From: Rhodothermales bacterium
GTDB lineage: Bacteria > Bacteroidota > Rhodothermia > Rhodothermales > VXPQ01
Assembly: GCA_022821845.1 (NCBI GenBank)
Contig: JAJECT010000012.1
Location: 47,501 to 111,500, forward strand
Reading direction: 5' to 3'
Length of the DNA stretch: 64,000 nt
Every line of letters begins with the position of its first letter. Within the stretch, counting starts at the first letter, position 1. The translations under genes were made by a program, and so were the position numbers. The notes beneath the pieces are model-generated. The model was not told the origin of the DNA. It did no database searches and saw nothing but the letters and a program-made list of their open reading frames with translations. Shown in pieces: positions 17,800-28,400 of the stretch.

Positions 17800-18837
17800 A
17801 TGAAATCGGTTCCTGTCCGGAAGTCTCTCCCCTTGTTGCTTATGGCGCTGTGCATGTTTGGCGCGTTGCCGTCGCAAGCCCAGAACGTGCGTACGGCGGC
17901 GGGCATTGATCCGCCTGATTTTCAGCGGACGGCGCAGACAGGTTTCCAGTTTCTGCATCTTCCCACGACGGCCCGCAACGCCGCCATGGCTGGCACACAT
18001 GTGGCGAGCGGCGACGCTTCGGCGGCGTTCAATAACCCTGCCAACCTGACGGCTATCGACAACATCGACCTTTCGATCAGCCATATCAGTTACATCGCTG
18101 ATATTCAGTATAACACGGCGGTGGCGGCGAAAAATTTTGGCGTATGGGGCGTATTGGGCGTGCGCGTGGCCTCGCTGGACGCCGGGGATATGGTGCGTAC
18201 GGAAAATGTGCTGGACGAAGTAGCGAACACGACCAGCCGGAGCGCCGACCTGGGCACGTTTACCGCGGGCAATCTGCTTGTGGGCGTTACCTACGCCCGC
18301 GCCATCACGGACCGGCTTTCCGTGGGCGGAAATGTCAGTTACATCCAGGAGAAACTGGCGGAGACGGAGGTGAACAACCTGAGCATCGACTTTGGCGTGT
18401 ATTTCGAGACGGGGTTCCGCAGCCTGCGCCTTGCGCTGGTGGCCAAGAATATCGGCCCGGACGCCGAATACGTAGGTTTTACGGAGGTTTTCGGGATTCC
18501 GCAGAGCGTGCGCATGCCGATCGACTTCCGTTTCGGGGTAGCGTACGATTTTCTGGGTAGCGAGGCCACGCCGGGACAATCCCGGCTCAGCGGCTATCTC
18601 GAAGGCGTCCATCCGAACGACGGCCCCGAGCGGGTGCATGCGGCGCTGGAATACGAAGTGCTTGGCATGTTTGCCGCGCGCGGCGGATATCGTATGAACT
18701 ACGACGAGCAGGGGATTACCGCGGGCGCTGGCGTCAATTTCTCCAACATCGGTTTCAATGGCCGATTCGATTATGCATACGTGGATTACGGCAGGCTTTC
18801 GCAAACGCATATCCTGACGCTGGGCATTGGCATCTGA
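17800..18837 (+). CDS. PorV/PorQ family outer-membrane protein
   Basis: A protein of 345 residues. A signal peptide ends at LPSQAQ (~residue 28). The N-terminal part has the family hallmark FLHLPTTARNAAMAGTHVAS, then GDASAAFNNPANLTAI and SHISYIADIQYNTAV, a FadL-like beta-barrel start. The C-terminus ILTLGIGI suits barrel insertion. PorV/PorQ proteins shuttle or anchor type IX secretion cargo at the cell surface; the upstream gene encodes a plausible cargo. One of the few genes here with a clear ribosome site: AGAGG lies about 8 bases before the ATG. Confidence 0.9.
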   Translation: MKSVPVRKSLPLLLMALCMFGALPSQAQNVRTAAGIDPPDFQRTAQTGFQFLHLPTTARNAAMAGTHVASGDASAAFNNPANLTAIDNIDLSISHISYIADIQYNTAVAAKNFGVWGVLGVRVASLDAGDMVRTENVLDEVANTTSRSADLGTFTAGNLLVGVTYARAITDRLSVGGNVSYIQEKLAETEVNNLSIDFGVYFETGFRSLRLALVAKNIGPDAEYVGFTEVFGIPQSVRMPIDFRFGVAYDFLGSEATPGQSRLSGYLEGVHPNDGPERVHAALEYEVLGMFAARGGYRMNYDEQGITAGAGVNFSNIGFNGRFDYAYVDYGRLSQTHILTLGIGI

Positions 18838-18923
18838 CGCGGTTCCCGCGCTGCGGATATGCGCGCCGCGCCATCGGCGGCGCAGGCATTGCCGGATGCG
18901 CTTGAGCGACTGCACGAAAGAAC

Positions 18924-19856
18924 ATGGGAGCCGTAACAATTGCAGGCAGCTATGTAGTCGCCCTTGTGGTAGATACGGATCGGCTTCCGGTCGCCGAAGA
19001 GACGGTCATTGGCTGGAACTACCATGAAACGCATGGCGGGAAAGGCTCCAATATGGCGGTTGCGGCGGCCCGGCTGGGCGCGGACGCGCGTTTCTTTGGA
19101 AAAATCGGGCGGGATCGGTATGGAGAGGGTTTTCTTGAATTATTGCGGGAAGAGGGCGTCCGCGAAGACCATGTGCTGTATGCCGAGACGACGCCTACGG
19201 CCACGGGATTCATCATATCCTGCACCGACGGGCGCAATATCATCGTCACGGATCGGGGCGCCAACGGGGAGTTCTCTCCCGACGACGTAACGCGGCGCAG
19301 CGAAGCGATCACGCAAGCCGACGTGGTTGTTTCTCCCCTTGAAATACGGTTGGACACGGCGTTGGCGGCGGCGTGCGTTGCGCATAGCCACGGCGTACCC
19401 GCCATTCTGAATCCCGCCCCCGCCGAGGATTTGCGCAGCCACGACCTGGAATGCGTTTTTGCGCTTACTCCCAATGAAGGAGAAGCGCGCGTTTGCCTGG
19501 GTTTGCCGCCGGACGATCCGACCCCGGACGAAGAAATTGCGGTTCGTCTGCACGAACTTGGCGTGGAGCATGTGCTTCTTACGCGCGGCGAAAAGGGTGT
19601 CTTGTGGGTTTCCTCCGAAGGCGCGCGCGTGGTTCCGGCCCTGCGCGTCAATGTGCTGGATACGGTAGGCGCCGGGGACGCTTTTAATGCGGGATTTGCG
19701 GTTGGGCTGAGCGAGAAGCGCTCAATGACCGAGGCGATCGCGCTGGGCGTAACGACGGCGTCGCTTTCGACCGAGCTCCGCGAAACGATTCTGTCGTACC
19801 CGCATCGCGACAAGGTGTCCCGCCGATATGCGGAAGTGTTATCCTCCATTGCCTGA
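18924..19856 (+). CDS. PfkB family sugar kinase, ribokinase-like
   Basis: A protein of 310 residues. The sugar-binding signature is THGGKGSNMAVAAARLGADA, close to the ribokinase GGKGANQAVA motif. FFGKIGRDRYGEGF follows, then NPAPAEDL, LTPNEGEA and the ATP/anion-hole motif DTVGAGDAFNAGF (GAGD near residues 248-251, whose Asp is the catalytic base). It would phosphorylate a pentose or similar sugar using ATP in the cytoplasm. It starts 86 bases after the porV-like gene and is followed 27 bases later by a RhaT-like transporter, so kinase and transporter probably act on the same imported sugar. Ribose is the default substrate guess but is not proven. Confidence 0.87.
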   Translation: MGAVTIAGSYVVALVVDTDRLPVAEETVIGWNYHETHGGKGSNMAVAAARLGADARFFGKIGRDRYGEGFLELLREEGVREDHVLYAETTPTATGFIISCTDGRNIIVTDRGANGEFSPDDVTRRSEAITQADVVVSPLEIRLDTALAAACVAHSHGVPAILNPAPAEDLRSHDLECVFALTPNEGEARVCLGLPPDDPTPDEEIAVRLHELGVEHVLLTRGEKGVLWVSSEGARVVPALRVNVLDTVGAGDAFNAGFAVGLSEKRSMTEAIALGVTTASLSTELRETILSYPHRDKVSRRYAEVLSSIA

Positions 19857-19883
19857 ACGCGCCGCTTCAAATTCCCCTCTGGC

Positions 19884-20897
19884 ATGGATCTCGCATCAGG
19901 ATTTCTGCTTGTTTTGGTCGCCGGCGTATTGCAGGGTACGTTCGTGCTTCCCATGACCCTGACGCGAGACTGGGCGTGGGAGCATATCTGGGCCACATTC
20001 TCGTTCTTCGGAATGTTGTTGTTCAATGGCGCGCTGGCGCTGGTTACGCTGGGCGATCTTGCCGCCATTTACGCTGCCGTTCCAGCGCGCGACCTGATGA
20101 CGCTGGGCGTATTCGGCGCGGGATGGGGCGTCGGGGCGGTGCTTTTCGGCGTGGGCATGGACCGGTTGGGCATGGCGCTGGGCTACCCAATCATCATGGG
20201 CCTTATCGCCAGTATGGGGGCGCTGGTTCCATTGCTTGTTTTTTATCCCGGACAGGTGTGGGCGCTGCAAGGCCTGGTTCTTTTGTCGGGAACGGCCCTG
20301 GTGCTGTTCGGGATTGCGCTTTCGGCGCGGGCCGGGGCGAAGAACGCAACCGAAAACGCGCCGGAAGCATCTTCAGGTCGTCGCGCTTTCAGGGGGGCGA
20401 TCATGATTGCGATAGCCGCAGGCCTTTTGTCCAGCCTCCCGAATGTGGGCATTAACTTTGGCGCGCGCATGGTGGACGAAGCCATGGCCGCCGGCGTATC
20501 GTCGGTGTTTGCAGGCAACGCCGTCTGGGGCCTTTTTTTCGCGCTGGGGTTTCTTGTGAACTTTGCCTGGTGTCTGTTTCTGATGATTCGGAAGGGTTCC
20601 ATGGGTGCGTTCGCAGGTCCTGGCGCGGGCCGGAATATTTTGCTCGGCGCAGCCATGGGCGCTATGTGGATCGGCAGTTTTTACGCCTATGGCATGGGGG
20701 CGGCGAACCTTGGGGCATGGGGCGCGATTCTTGGTTGGCCCATTTTCATTGCCTTGTCCATTGTCGTGGGCAACCTGTGGGGGCTTTGGCGAGGGGAATG
20801 GAAGGAAGCCTCGGCTCGTTCTCGCGCCCTGCTCAACCGTAGCCTGATTATGATGACCATAGCGGTCGTTGTCATAGCCATAAGCCAGGTTTTATAG
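19884..20897 (+). CDS. RhaT-family sugar/proton symporter
   Basis: A protein of 337 residues, almost all in about ten membrane helices. Landmarks of the L-rhamnose-H+ transporter family (drug/metabolite transporter superfamily) include GVLQGTFVLPMTLTRDWAWE, GVGAVLFGVGMDRLGMALGY, NVGINFGARMVDEAM and LGAWGAILGWPIFIALS. It would import a sugar across the inner membrane with protons. The preceding gene is a ribokinase-like kinase (27-base gap). The substrate could be L-rhamnose or another deoxy or ordinary sugar; no rhamnose isomerase or rhamnulokinase is in the window. The stop is TAG at 20895-20897. Confidence 0.85.
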   Translation: MDLASGFLLVLVAGVLQGTFVLPMTLTRDWAWEHIWATFSFFGMLLFNGALALVTLGDLAAIYAAVPARDLMTLGVFGAGWGVGAVLFGVGMDRLGMALGYPIIMGLIASMGALVPLLVFYPGQVWALQGLVLLSGTALVLFGIALSARAGAKNATENAPEASSGRRAFRGAIMIAIAAGLLSSLPNVGINFGARMVDEAMAAGVSSVFAGNAVWGLFFALGFLVNFAWCLFLMIRKGSMGAFAGPGAGRNILLGAAMGAMWIGSFYAYGMGAANLGAWGAILGWPIFIALSIVVGNLWGLWRGEWKEASARSRALLNRSLIMMTIAVVVIAISQVL

Positions 20898-20921
20898 CCT
20901 CTGAATCAGCTTCGCAAGATC

Positions 20922-21764
20922 ATGATGCGTCATACAGCAAGGTTTTTCCTGCCCGCAGCCGCGTTCTGTTGTCTGGCGGCGGGCGTTTTCACCGCCGCGC
21001 ACCGGGATACCGGCGCCGCATCCAGTATTTATCTGCCGCCCGAAGGCATGGTCGAGATTCCCGACGGCGATTTCCGCATGCAGGTCGAATACCGGTGGCG
21101 CGAAGGCTTGACCAACGATACGCTCGTCGTGGATGCGCTTGGACACCGGTATCGCACCACGAGCACGCTGCATCTTCCGGCGTATTATATCGACCGGACG
21201 GAAGTCACGAACCGCGATTACAAGGCGTTTATGGACGCCACCGGCTACGAACCTGTCTGGCCCGAAAATTTTCTGAAACACTGGACGGACGGGTCGTACC
21301 CGCGCGGCCTGGCCGATCATCCGGTTGTGTGGGTGTCTCTGGAGGACGCCCGGACCTACGCCGAATGGGCGGGCAAACGATTGCCGACGGAGGCAGAGTG
21401 GCAGAAGGCGGCCCAGGGAACGGACGGGCGGGCGTGGCCCTGGGGGGGATTGTTCGATCCGCAGAAAGCGAATACCGATTCCGAGGGGACGCTCCCGGTC
21501 GGCAGTTATCCGGCGGGCGCAAGCCCGTACGGCGTGCTGGATATGGCCGGCAACGTATGGGAGTGGACCGATTCCTGGCAGACGGACGGGTACCACGAAT
21601 ATTCGTGGCTGCGCGGGGGAAGTTATTTTCATGCGAAGGGCAGCCTATGGTACATGCAGGGCGGCCCCGTAGCGGTGTACCAGCGCACGAAATTCTGGCA
21701 TATGACGCCCGCCCTCAACCGGACGCCCACGATCGGTTTCCGGTGCGTCCAGGATGTCTCCTGA
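20922..21764 (+). CDS. Exported SUMF1/FGE-fold protein
   Basis: A protein of 280 residues with a signal peptide (FFLPAAAFCCLAAGVF, residues ~8-23). The formylglycine-generating-enzyme fold shows in YYIDRTEVTNRDYKAF, PVVWVSLEDARTYAEWAG, KRLPTEAEWQKAAQ, GVLDMAGNVWEWTDSW and the closing GFRCV. The mature protein has a single Cys (in FRCV), so the cysteine pair needed for sulfatase activation is absent and no sulfatase is encoded nearby. It may instead bind ligand or belong to the non-catalytic SUMF1 group common in Bacteroidota. It follows the transporter gene by 24 bases, and the next gene is a glycosidase-like protein. Confidence 0.85.
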   Translation: MMRHTARFFLPAAAFCCLAAGVFTAAHRDTGAASSIYLPPEGMVEIPDGDFRMQVEYRWREGLTNDTLVVDALGHRYRTTSTLHLPAYYIDRTEVTNRDYKAFMDATGYEPVWPENFLKHWTDGSYPRGLADHPVVWVSLEDARTYAEWAGKRLPTEAEWQKAAQGTDGRAWPWGGLFDPQKANTDSEGTLPVGSYPAGASPYGVLDMAGNVWEWTDSWQTDGYHEYSWLRGGSYFHAKGSLWYMQGGPVAVYQRTKFWHMTPALNRTPTIGFRCVQDVS

Positions 21765-21818
21765 CCCGGCGTCATGCGCCCATCTTCCCCTGTCAACCCT
21801 GCCTTGCCCCAGCCTCTC

Positions 21819-24053
21819 ATGCATACCGGAATACGTCCGCCTCGCGTCTTCGTCCTGGCCGGCATACTGCTGTCCCTGTCCCTCGTCGTTCCTCCGACAA
21901 CGCTGGCGGACGCCGAAATACGCTACATTCCGTCTCGAGAAAACCCGCGGCAGGTGGTTCTGGAAAACGACCATGTGCGTTATGCGCTATCCCTTGATCG
22001 CGGCGTGCGCCTGGCGGAACTGGTTGATAAAAGGAATGGTGCAGACCTGCTGGCGGGCAACGCCCCGCTGGCGTTCGTATCGGTGCACCAGCCCTGGCCG
22101 TTCAACGACGTGGGGCATGACATATTGACCCTCGAAGAGGTACAGGAGGATGGGCATGTCGGCGTCATAACGCGCCACCGCGCAAGTTACGTGGAGAATA
22201 CGTTTGTCGTAACGCAGCGGTTCGCGTTGGGCGATGGCGTCGAACTGGCCTGGACGGCCGATGTCAAGAACAACTCCATGGCCGGAGGGAATTACCGCGA
22301 GGCCCAGGCCGTAGAAGGATTGATTCGTTTCCCGTTGATGCAGGATATCGCGATAGGCCCGGAGGCGGGAAGGCATTATCTGATTCCGACGCAGGGCCGG
22401 TTTTTCTGCATCGATAGCCCGGACGATTTCGTGTTCTACTTTACGCGCGGGACCGATCCGAAAATGCCCATCGACGTGTACAGCGACGAAACGCAAACCG
22501 GAATCTATTTTCACCTGCTCGACTCTGTGCTCGAATGGGATTTCGACGACAAGGACGCATACGTCAACCATACGTTTCTGCTGCATCAGGAGCCCCAGGA
22601 CGAAGCGCGGGTGATGGACGCGCGCATTGCGCCGCACGAAGGCGACTGGCATGAATCGTTTCGGGTTTTCAGGAAATACATCCGCGACAACTTTGATTTT
22701 ACCTATTACGAGCGCCCCGTGCAGGAGCGATATCGGGAGCGTTTCGTTTCTCACTTCACGTTTCTGTACGGTCGGGACATCTATGATTTCGAGCAGAACC
22801 GCTTCCGGATCGACGAATTTCTTGACGAGGGAGAAGCCAACTTCGGAGGCTACGATTACATGCTTCTCTGGCACGATTATCCCCGGATGGGCATTGACGA
22901 CCGGGATCAGTTCGCGATGTACGAGGACCTGCCGGGAGGGCTGGACGGCGTACGCGAAATGGTGGACCGCGCGCACCTGCGCGACGTGCAGGTTTTCATT
23001 CCGTACAAACCATGGGACATCATGCGCAAGGGCCAGAATCATTTTGTGGAGGAGGCGCGCATTGCCGAGGCCATCGGCGCGGATGGCGTATTTCTTGATA
23101 CGATGCGGGACTCCGACATTGCTTTTCGGGAAGCGCTCGACGCCGTAAACCCGGAGAACGTTTTCGTGAGCGAAGGACGCCCGATCCTGGCGGACGCCGA
23201 ACTTGTGACGGGGAGCTGGAATCAGCAGGGCGCCGCCACCAACAAGATGCCCAACGTGGATCTGTTTCGCTTCATTATACCCGAGCACAACGTACATAAT
23301 ATAAACCGCAGCGCCCGGGACCGCCGCGAACTGATACTGAATGCCTTGTTCAATGGCACGGGATTCATCGTGTGGGAGGATATTTTCGGGGAAATAAACC
23401 GGTATCCATGGGACGAACGGATTATGATCCGTCGCTATAGCCAGATCATTCGCGAGCACAGGGATGGGTACCTGACGGACGCCCCGGAGCCGCTTGTGCC
23501 CGCGTTACACCCGGACCTGTTTGTGAATGCGTTTGTGTCTCGCGACAAGGCTGTGTATCCGGCCTACGCGCTCAAGCGTTCCGGCGCGGGACAGCCTTCC
23601 CGCATGGATCCCCGGCGGGTCCTCGGGCCCTTCATGGAAGTGGACCACCCGGAAGATTGGCGGTACGTGGACGTATGGAATCATCAGCCCATTCTTTCCC
23701 GTCGCGTCGATGGCAAGACGCAGCTCATTATGCCGGAGGAGCTTGCGGACGACATGGCTGTCGTTGTAGGCATGCCCGCCAACCTGCATGTTTCCCTGCA
23801 AAGCGATTCCCTGCACGTGGAGGTTCGCCATGCGTTGGAAGAGAGCGTCATTCACATCAATACGGTAGACAACCTGACCATGATGGAAGAGCATCGCCTT
23901 GAACTGCCCGGTTCCGGCGGCTCGGTCAGCCTGAACGACCTGGACCTTGATTTTCCCTACAAAGCGCTTGTCAAACTGATGCAGCGCGGCGTAGCGAAGG
24001 ACGAAGTCGTCGTGGACGTGGGCTGGAAACAGTTCGATGTCGAATCCTATTGA
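21819..24053 (+). CDS. Exported glycosidase-like protein (DUF6259-type TIM barrel)
   Basis: 744 residues from ATG 21819; an upstream ATG at 21774 would lengthen the N-terminus. A signal peptide (RVFVLAGILLSLSLVVP) leads into a beta-sandwich (QVVLENDHVRYALSLDRGVR) such as precedes many glycoside hydrolase barrels. A catalytic-barrel-like region follows: FTFLYGRDIYDFE, YDYMLLWHDYPRMG, VQVFIPYKPWDIM, GADGVFLDTMRDSD and NVFVSEGRPILADAEL. The DTMRD and SEG acidic residues are at the strand ends where glycosidases keep catalytic acids (inference). The overall layout recalls DUF6259 proteins, which I name from memory only. It lies in the sugar locus, 54 bases after the SUMF1-fold gene. Confidence 0.7.
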   Translation: MHTGIRPPRVFVLAGILLSLSLVVPPTTLADAEIRYIPSRENPRQVVLENDHVRYALSLDRGVRLAELVDKRNGADLLAGNAPLAFVSVHQPWPFNDVGHDILTLEEVQEDGHVGVITRHRASYVENTFVVTQRFALGDGVELAWTADVKNNSMAGGNYREAQAVEGLIRFPLMQDIAIGPEAGRHYLIPTQGRFFCIDSPDDFVFYFTRGTDPKMPIDVYSDETQTGIYFHLLDSVLEWDFDDKDAYVNHTFLLHQEPQDEARVMDARIAPHEGDWHESFRVFRKYIRDNFDFTYYERPVQERYRERFVSHFTFLYGRDIYDFEQNRFRIDEFLDEGEANFGGYDYMLLWHDYPRMGIDDRDQFAMYEDLPGGLDGVREMVDRAHLRDVQVFIPYKPWDIMRKGQNHFVEEARIAEAIGADGVFLDTMRDSDIAFREALDAVNPENVFVSEGRPILADAELVTGSWNQQGAATNKMPNVDLFRFIIPEHNVHNINRSARDRRELILNALFNGTGFIVWEDIFGEINRYPWDERIMIRRYSQIIREHRDGYLTDAPEPLVPALHPDLFVNAFVSRDKAVYPAYALKRSGAGQPSRMDPRRVLGPFMEVDHPEDWRYVDVWNHQPILSRRVDGKTQLIMPEELADDMAVVVGMPANLHVSLQSDSLHVEVRHALEESVIHINTVDNLTMMEEHRLELPGSGGSVSLNDLDLDFPYKALVKLMQRGVAKDEVVVDVGWKQFDVESY

Positions 24054-24091
24054 GAAAAGACCGTCTTCCCTCGAAAAAGGCGTAAGCAAGC

Positions 24092-25393
24092 GTGTATCTG
24101 TCCGGCAATCATAAACGCGGCAAGTGGCTTCGGGTCGATTCGGCTCGCATATTGAAACGCCTGTTTTTTTGCGAGCGCGCGCTCATTATTGCGCAGGCAG
24201 GTTGGCTTCCGTCCATTGCGTCGTTCGAAGCCAAGACCACGCTGCCTCGCTTGTTATGGGAAGACAGCCTTATTGCAGACCAGTTGCGCGAGCGGATATT
24301 CGAACTGAAATTTCCGAGCCGCATTCTGGAAATTGGCGACGATGCGCCGCTTATTGACGTTTTCGAGGCGGCGCTCGACGCTCCGGGGCCGGAAGCGTTC
24401 CTGTGGTCTCTGGCGCGCGTATTCAAGCCTGCGCTCCGCGATATCTATCTTGCCTTTGGCGACGAGGCGGACGAACTGTCCCAGGGACCCATACGAAGGC
24501 ATATTCGCATCGCGGCAGCGGAGAAAGCGGCGCAGGCAGCATGGCTGGACGATGCCGCCGAAGCGATGTTCGCCGAGGCGCCGCAACGCAGGGAGGAAGC
24601 CGAGCGATGGACCGAGGCGCTTGCCGACTGGCTCCAGGCTACAGGCGGCGTTTCGTTCGATGCGCCCGCAGCGGCAGACCCTCCCGCACTGCCCGGAAGG
24701 CAGCCTTTCCGCCAGACGGACATCCCCGCCCGCGATCCGCAATTTCATCTTACAAGGTACTATTGGCCAGACATCGTCGATTCCTCGTTTGGATATGGAG
24801 AGGGGATACGCATGCAGTTGCGCAGCGCCGTAAGCCATGTGAACGAGGTTTGGGCCGTTGAGACCGCAGGGGCCATTCTGCACGCCTTCGCCGACGAACT
24901 GGGCTGGGAATACATCCGGGATACGGCCCGATGGACGTATGACGAAGCCCGGCATACCCGTATGGGGTTCCAGCGATTGCGCGACTGGGGATTCGATGTG
25001 TCCGATATCCCGCTGGGAAGTTATCTTTATGAAAGTACTGGCGGGCAGGATCCTGCTATGCGCCTGGGGATGTTGCATCATTTCGAGGCCAAGAACATTG
25101 GCAAGAAGGCGCAACGCCGGGACGCGTTCGAGACGTACCAGGACCGCGCGAGCCAGCGCGATATGGATTTTGACTGGGCCGACGAAACGATGCACGCGCA
25201 TTATGGCAAGGTGTGGCTTCAGGCCCTTGCTCAAAAACATCCGGATCGCATCCCGGACATCCCGGCGCTTCGCATGCGTTGCGAGGCGCTGGTTCTGCGG
25301 GAAATAGAAGATGCGACGGATTCGGAGAAAGAAGATATACGCGCATTGGCCGAGACCATGATAACCAAAGCCGAAAGTTTACTACATGCTTGA
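24092..25393 (+). CDS. Large ferritin-like di-iron protein (DUF455-like)
   Basis: A protein of 433 residues with a GTG start at 24092. The C-terminal half has a four-helix di-iron pattern: AVETAGAILHAFADE, then TYDEARHTRMGF (E-x-x-H), HHFEAKNIGKKAQ and DWADETMHAHYGKVW (E-x-x-x-H). This spacing matches DUF455/MiaE-type ferritin-like domains. The N-terminal half is mainly helical, with no motif recognised. It was probably first made as an oxygenase or iron protein; the substrate is unknown. It lies 38 bases after the glycosidase-like gene and 68 before the dehydrogenase fusion, so it may be co-transcribed with both. No signal peptide is seen, so it should be cytoplasmic, unlike its neighbours. 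Confidence 0.65.
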   Translation: MYLSGNHKRGKWLRVDSARILKRLFFCERALIIAQAGWLPSIASFEAKTTLPRLLWEDSLIADQLRERIFELKFPSRILEIGDDAPLIDVFEAALDAPGPEAFLWSLARVFKPALRDIYLAFGDEADELSQGPIRRHIRIAAAEKAAQAAWLDDAAEAMFAEAPQRREEAERWTEALADWLQATGGVSFDAPAAADPPALPGRQPFRQTDIPARDPQFHLTRYYWPDIVDSSFGYGEGIRMQLRSAVSHVNEVWAVETAGAILHAFADELGWEYIRDTARWTYDEARHTRMGFQRLRDWGFDVSDIPLGSYLYESTGGQDPAMRLGMLHHFEAKNIGKKAQRRDAFETYQDRASQRDMDFDWADETMHAHYGKVWLQALAQKHPDRIPDIPALRMRCEALVLREIEDATDSEKEDIRALAETMITKAESLLHA

Positions 25394-25461
25394 ACGGGAA
25401 CGCCCGCTGACGTTTTCCGCTGAGTATGCCGTACCTGCTTCATGCACTAACTCCCAAACCC

Positions 25462-28400
25462 ATGCTCCCTCGTTTACGCTATCCCAAACGTTCGACAAAG
25501 TCCGCCCTCTGGACGATTTCGCTTTGCGCAGGCCTTGCTTTTTTGGCGGGTTTCGTCGTTTTGCAGGGTCCGCCGGAATCCGGCGACGGAGCAGATTTAT
25601 CGCGCTTCGCCGCCGAGGAGATCCTGCGCAGCGCGTCTCCCGCGCCCGCCGCCACGTTCTCGACGCTGCCTGCGCGGCCCGACGAGACGGAGCTCGTCAT
25701 CAGGCAGGATGCGGAAGGTTCGAGTCTTTTCATACTCAGAGCGGGAAGCGAGGATACCCTGGTGACGGTGCAGGCCAAGCCGGATCACCGCCCGTTTCTC
25801 CATCCCATCCAGGCCCCGGACGGACGCGGCATGTTTACCGAGTACAGCCCGGGCCACCATCCGCACCAGACGGGTCTGTACTGGGGATTTACCCGCGTCA
25901 ACGGGCGCGATTATTTTCATCATCCCGAAGGAGACTACTGGCGGCGGGTTTCCGTGGATGTGTTGACGCAGCAGGGCGAGCAGGTCAGTTGGAGAACCAT
26001 CTACGATTTGCTCGATGAAGAAGGAGAAACCGTGCTCACCGAGACGCAGGTCTGGTCCATGATCGAGGAAGACGGGCGATATTTTCTTGATCTCGAATGG
26101 AGCGGAGAAGCGAAGACGGATGTGCTGATCGGGGAATTCGACTACGGCGGTCTGTTTCTGCGGATGCCGTGGACCCGGGGCATAGAAGGTTCGGCGGTGA
26201 ATGCGGCGCGGCAGCGAAACCAGGCCGCCGAAGGCCAGCGCGCCATGTGGCTGGACGTGGGGATGCAGGTCGAAGGACGGGACGACAGGGCGCATGTGGC
26301 GATATTCGATCATCCCGACAACAAAGGCTTTCCGCATCCCTGGCGCGTGGATGGGCAACTGGGCGTGGGTCCGGTCCGCGCCCGGCTCGGAGGCTGGATG
26401 ATCTCGGGAGGCGAGACGGAAAGCATACAGCATCGGCTCATGTTTTACACGGGCACGATGAATAATGCCGAAATCCGGAATCAATGGGAGCGTTACATTG
26501 GCATGGAAGGCGAACAGTATTCTGTGGTAGCGCTCTGGGACCTGGCGCAGCGCGAAGGCCGCCAGGCGGAATTTCTGACGCCGGATCGGGCGGTGGACAT
26601 CATGACGCTGGTTGACGGCTTTAAGGTGAATTCCTGGGCGAACGAGCCGATGATCACGCAGCCGATGGCCTTTGCCTGGGACGATCGCGGACGGCTATGG
26701 GTCGCTGAAAATCGCGACTATGAAACCCGCCGGATCGGGTTCTCGAATTCCGGGGACAGCCGCATTCTCATTCTGGAGGACACGGATCGGGATGGCGTGG
26801 CGGATAGCCGCAAGGTGTTTCTGGAAGGCATACCGTTTCCGTCGGCGCTCGCGGTCGGGTTCGGCGGGGTGTATCTTGGCGCGCCGCCCCATCTCTTGTT
26901 CATTCCGGATCGCGATGGAGACGATGTGGCCGACGTGGACGATATCGAAATTCTTCTTACGGGCTGGGGCATCCGGGATCGCCACGAGGTGCTCAACAGC
27001 TTTCACTGGGGGCCGGACGGCTGGCTCTATGGGCTGGAGGGGTTCGCCACCCCCTCCAGGGTGCACAAGCCCGTTCCCGGAGAGCAGGTCTACAAGCAGG
27101 GCGACCCCTTCCCCGAAGATATTCTTGAGGGAGAGGGCGTCGACATAGACGGGGGCGTATGGCGGTACCACCCCACGAAGGATCGGTTCGAGGTGGTTGC
27201 GCATGGTTTCAGCAATCCCTGGGGCATTGATTACGACGCCAAGGGCGAGTTCTTCATCACGGCCTGTGTGATTCCGCATGTATTCCATGTCATCCAGGGC
27301 GGCATTTTTCATCGCCAGGGCGGGCAGCATTTCAATCCGTACGTCTACAGCGATATTCGCACCATCGCCGAGCACCGCCATCGATCGGCGCACGGAGGCG
27401 CCCGGGTATACCAGTCGGATGCTTTCCCGGAAGAGCAGCAGGGACGGTTGTTCATGGCGAACATTCACGAACATGCGGTGCTATCGGATATCCTTACGCC
27501 CAGGGGATCGGGATATGTGGCGACGGAGGGCGAAGACTTCATGCTGGCCAACAATGCGCAGTGGGTCGGTTTCAGCATGGAAGTGGGTCCCGGGGGAGAC
27601 CTGTACGTACTGGATTGGCATGACGGGGCCATCTGCGGCAACGATGTGCTGGACAAGGATACGGGGCGGATATTCCGAATTGCTCCTGAAACTTCGCTCG
27701 CGGAGGACTGGGAAGGGCGCTACGACGATCTCCGAAACTTGTCCGACGCGCAGTTGGCTGCGCTGCAAACAAGCGTAAGCGACTGGCATTCGCGCCGCGC
27801 GCGGGTCATTTTACAGTACCGCGCCACGCAACGTCCCATCGACGCCGAGGCGCAGCAGGCGCTTCGCGCGCAGTTTGACGCCCACGAGAATCCGGACTAT
27901 CGCCTGCGGGGGATGTGGTCCTTGCATGTCGCCGGGTTGCTCGCCGGGGAACGCCTGATGGAGGCGCTGACCGACGAGGACGAATACGTGCGCGCGTGGG
28001 CCATACAGTTGCTTGTGGAGGATATGGATGCCAGTGAAGCTGCGCTGGAGCAATTCGCGCATATGGCGGAGATGGATCCGGCTCCTGTAGTGCGCAAGTA
28101 TCTGGCCTCCGCCTTGCAGCGAATGCCTCATGAAAACCGGTGGGCTATTGCCGAGGCCCTGGTGGGGCGTGCGGAAGACGCCGACGACCACAACATTCCC
28201 AAAATGATCTGGTTCGGGGTAGAGCCGCTGGTCCCGGAAGACCCGGATCGCGCGCTGGCGCTTGCCGCCGAGAGCAGCCTTCCGCTGGTGACCACCTTCA
28301 TTGCCCGTCGCGCCGTGGACGCGGAGAGGCTCGAACCGCTGGTCGAAGCGCTTGTCCGCTATGGCGACGTACGCAAGGCGTTGCTGCAAGGCATGCGGGA

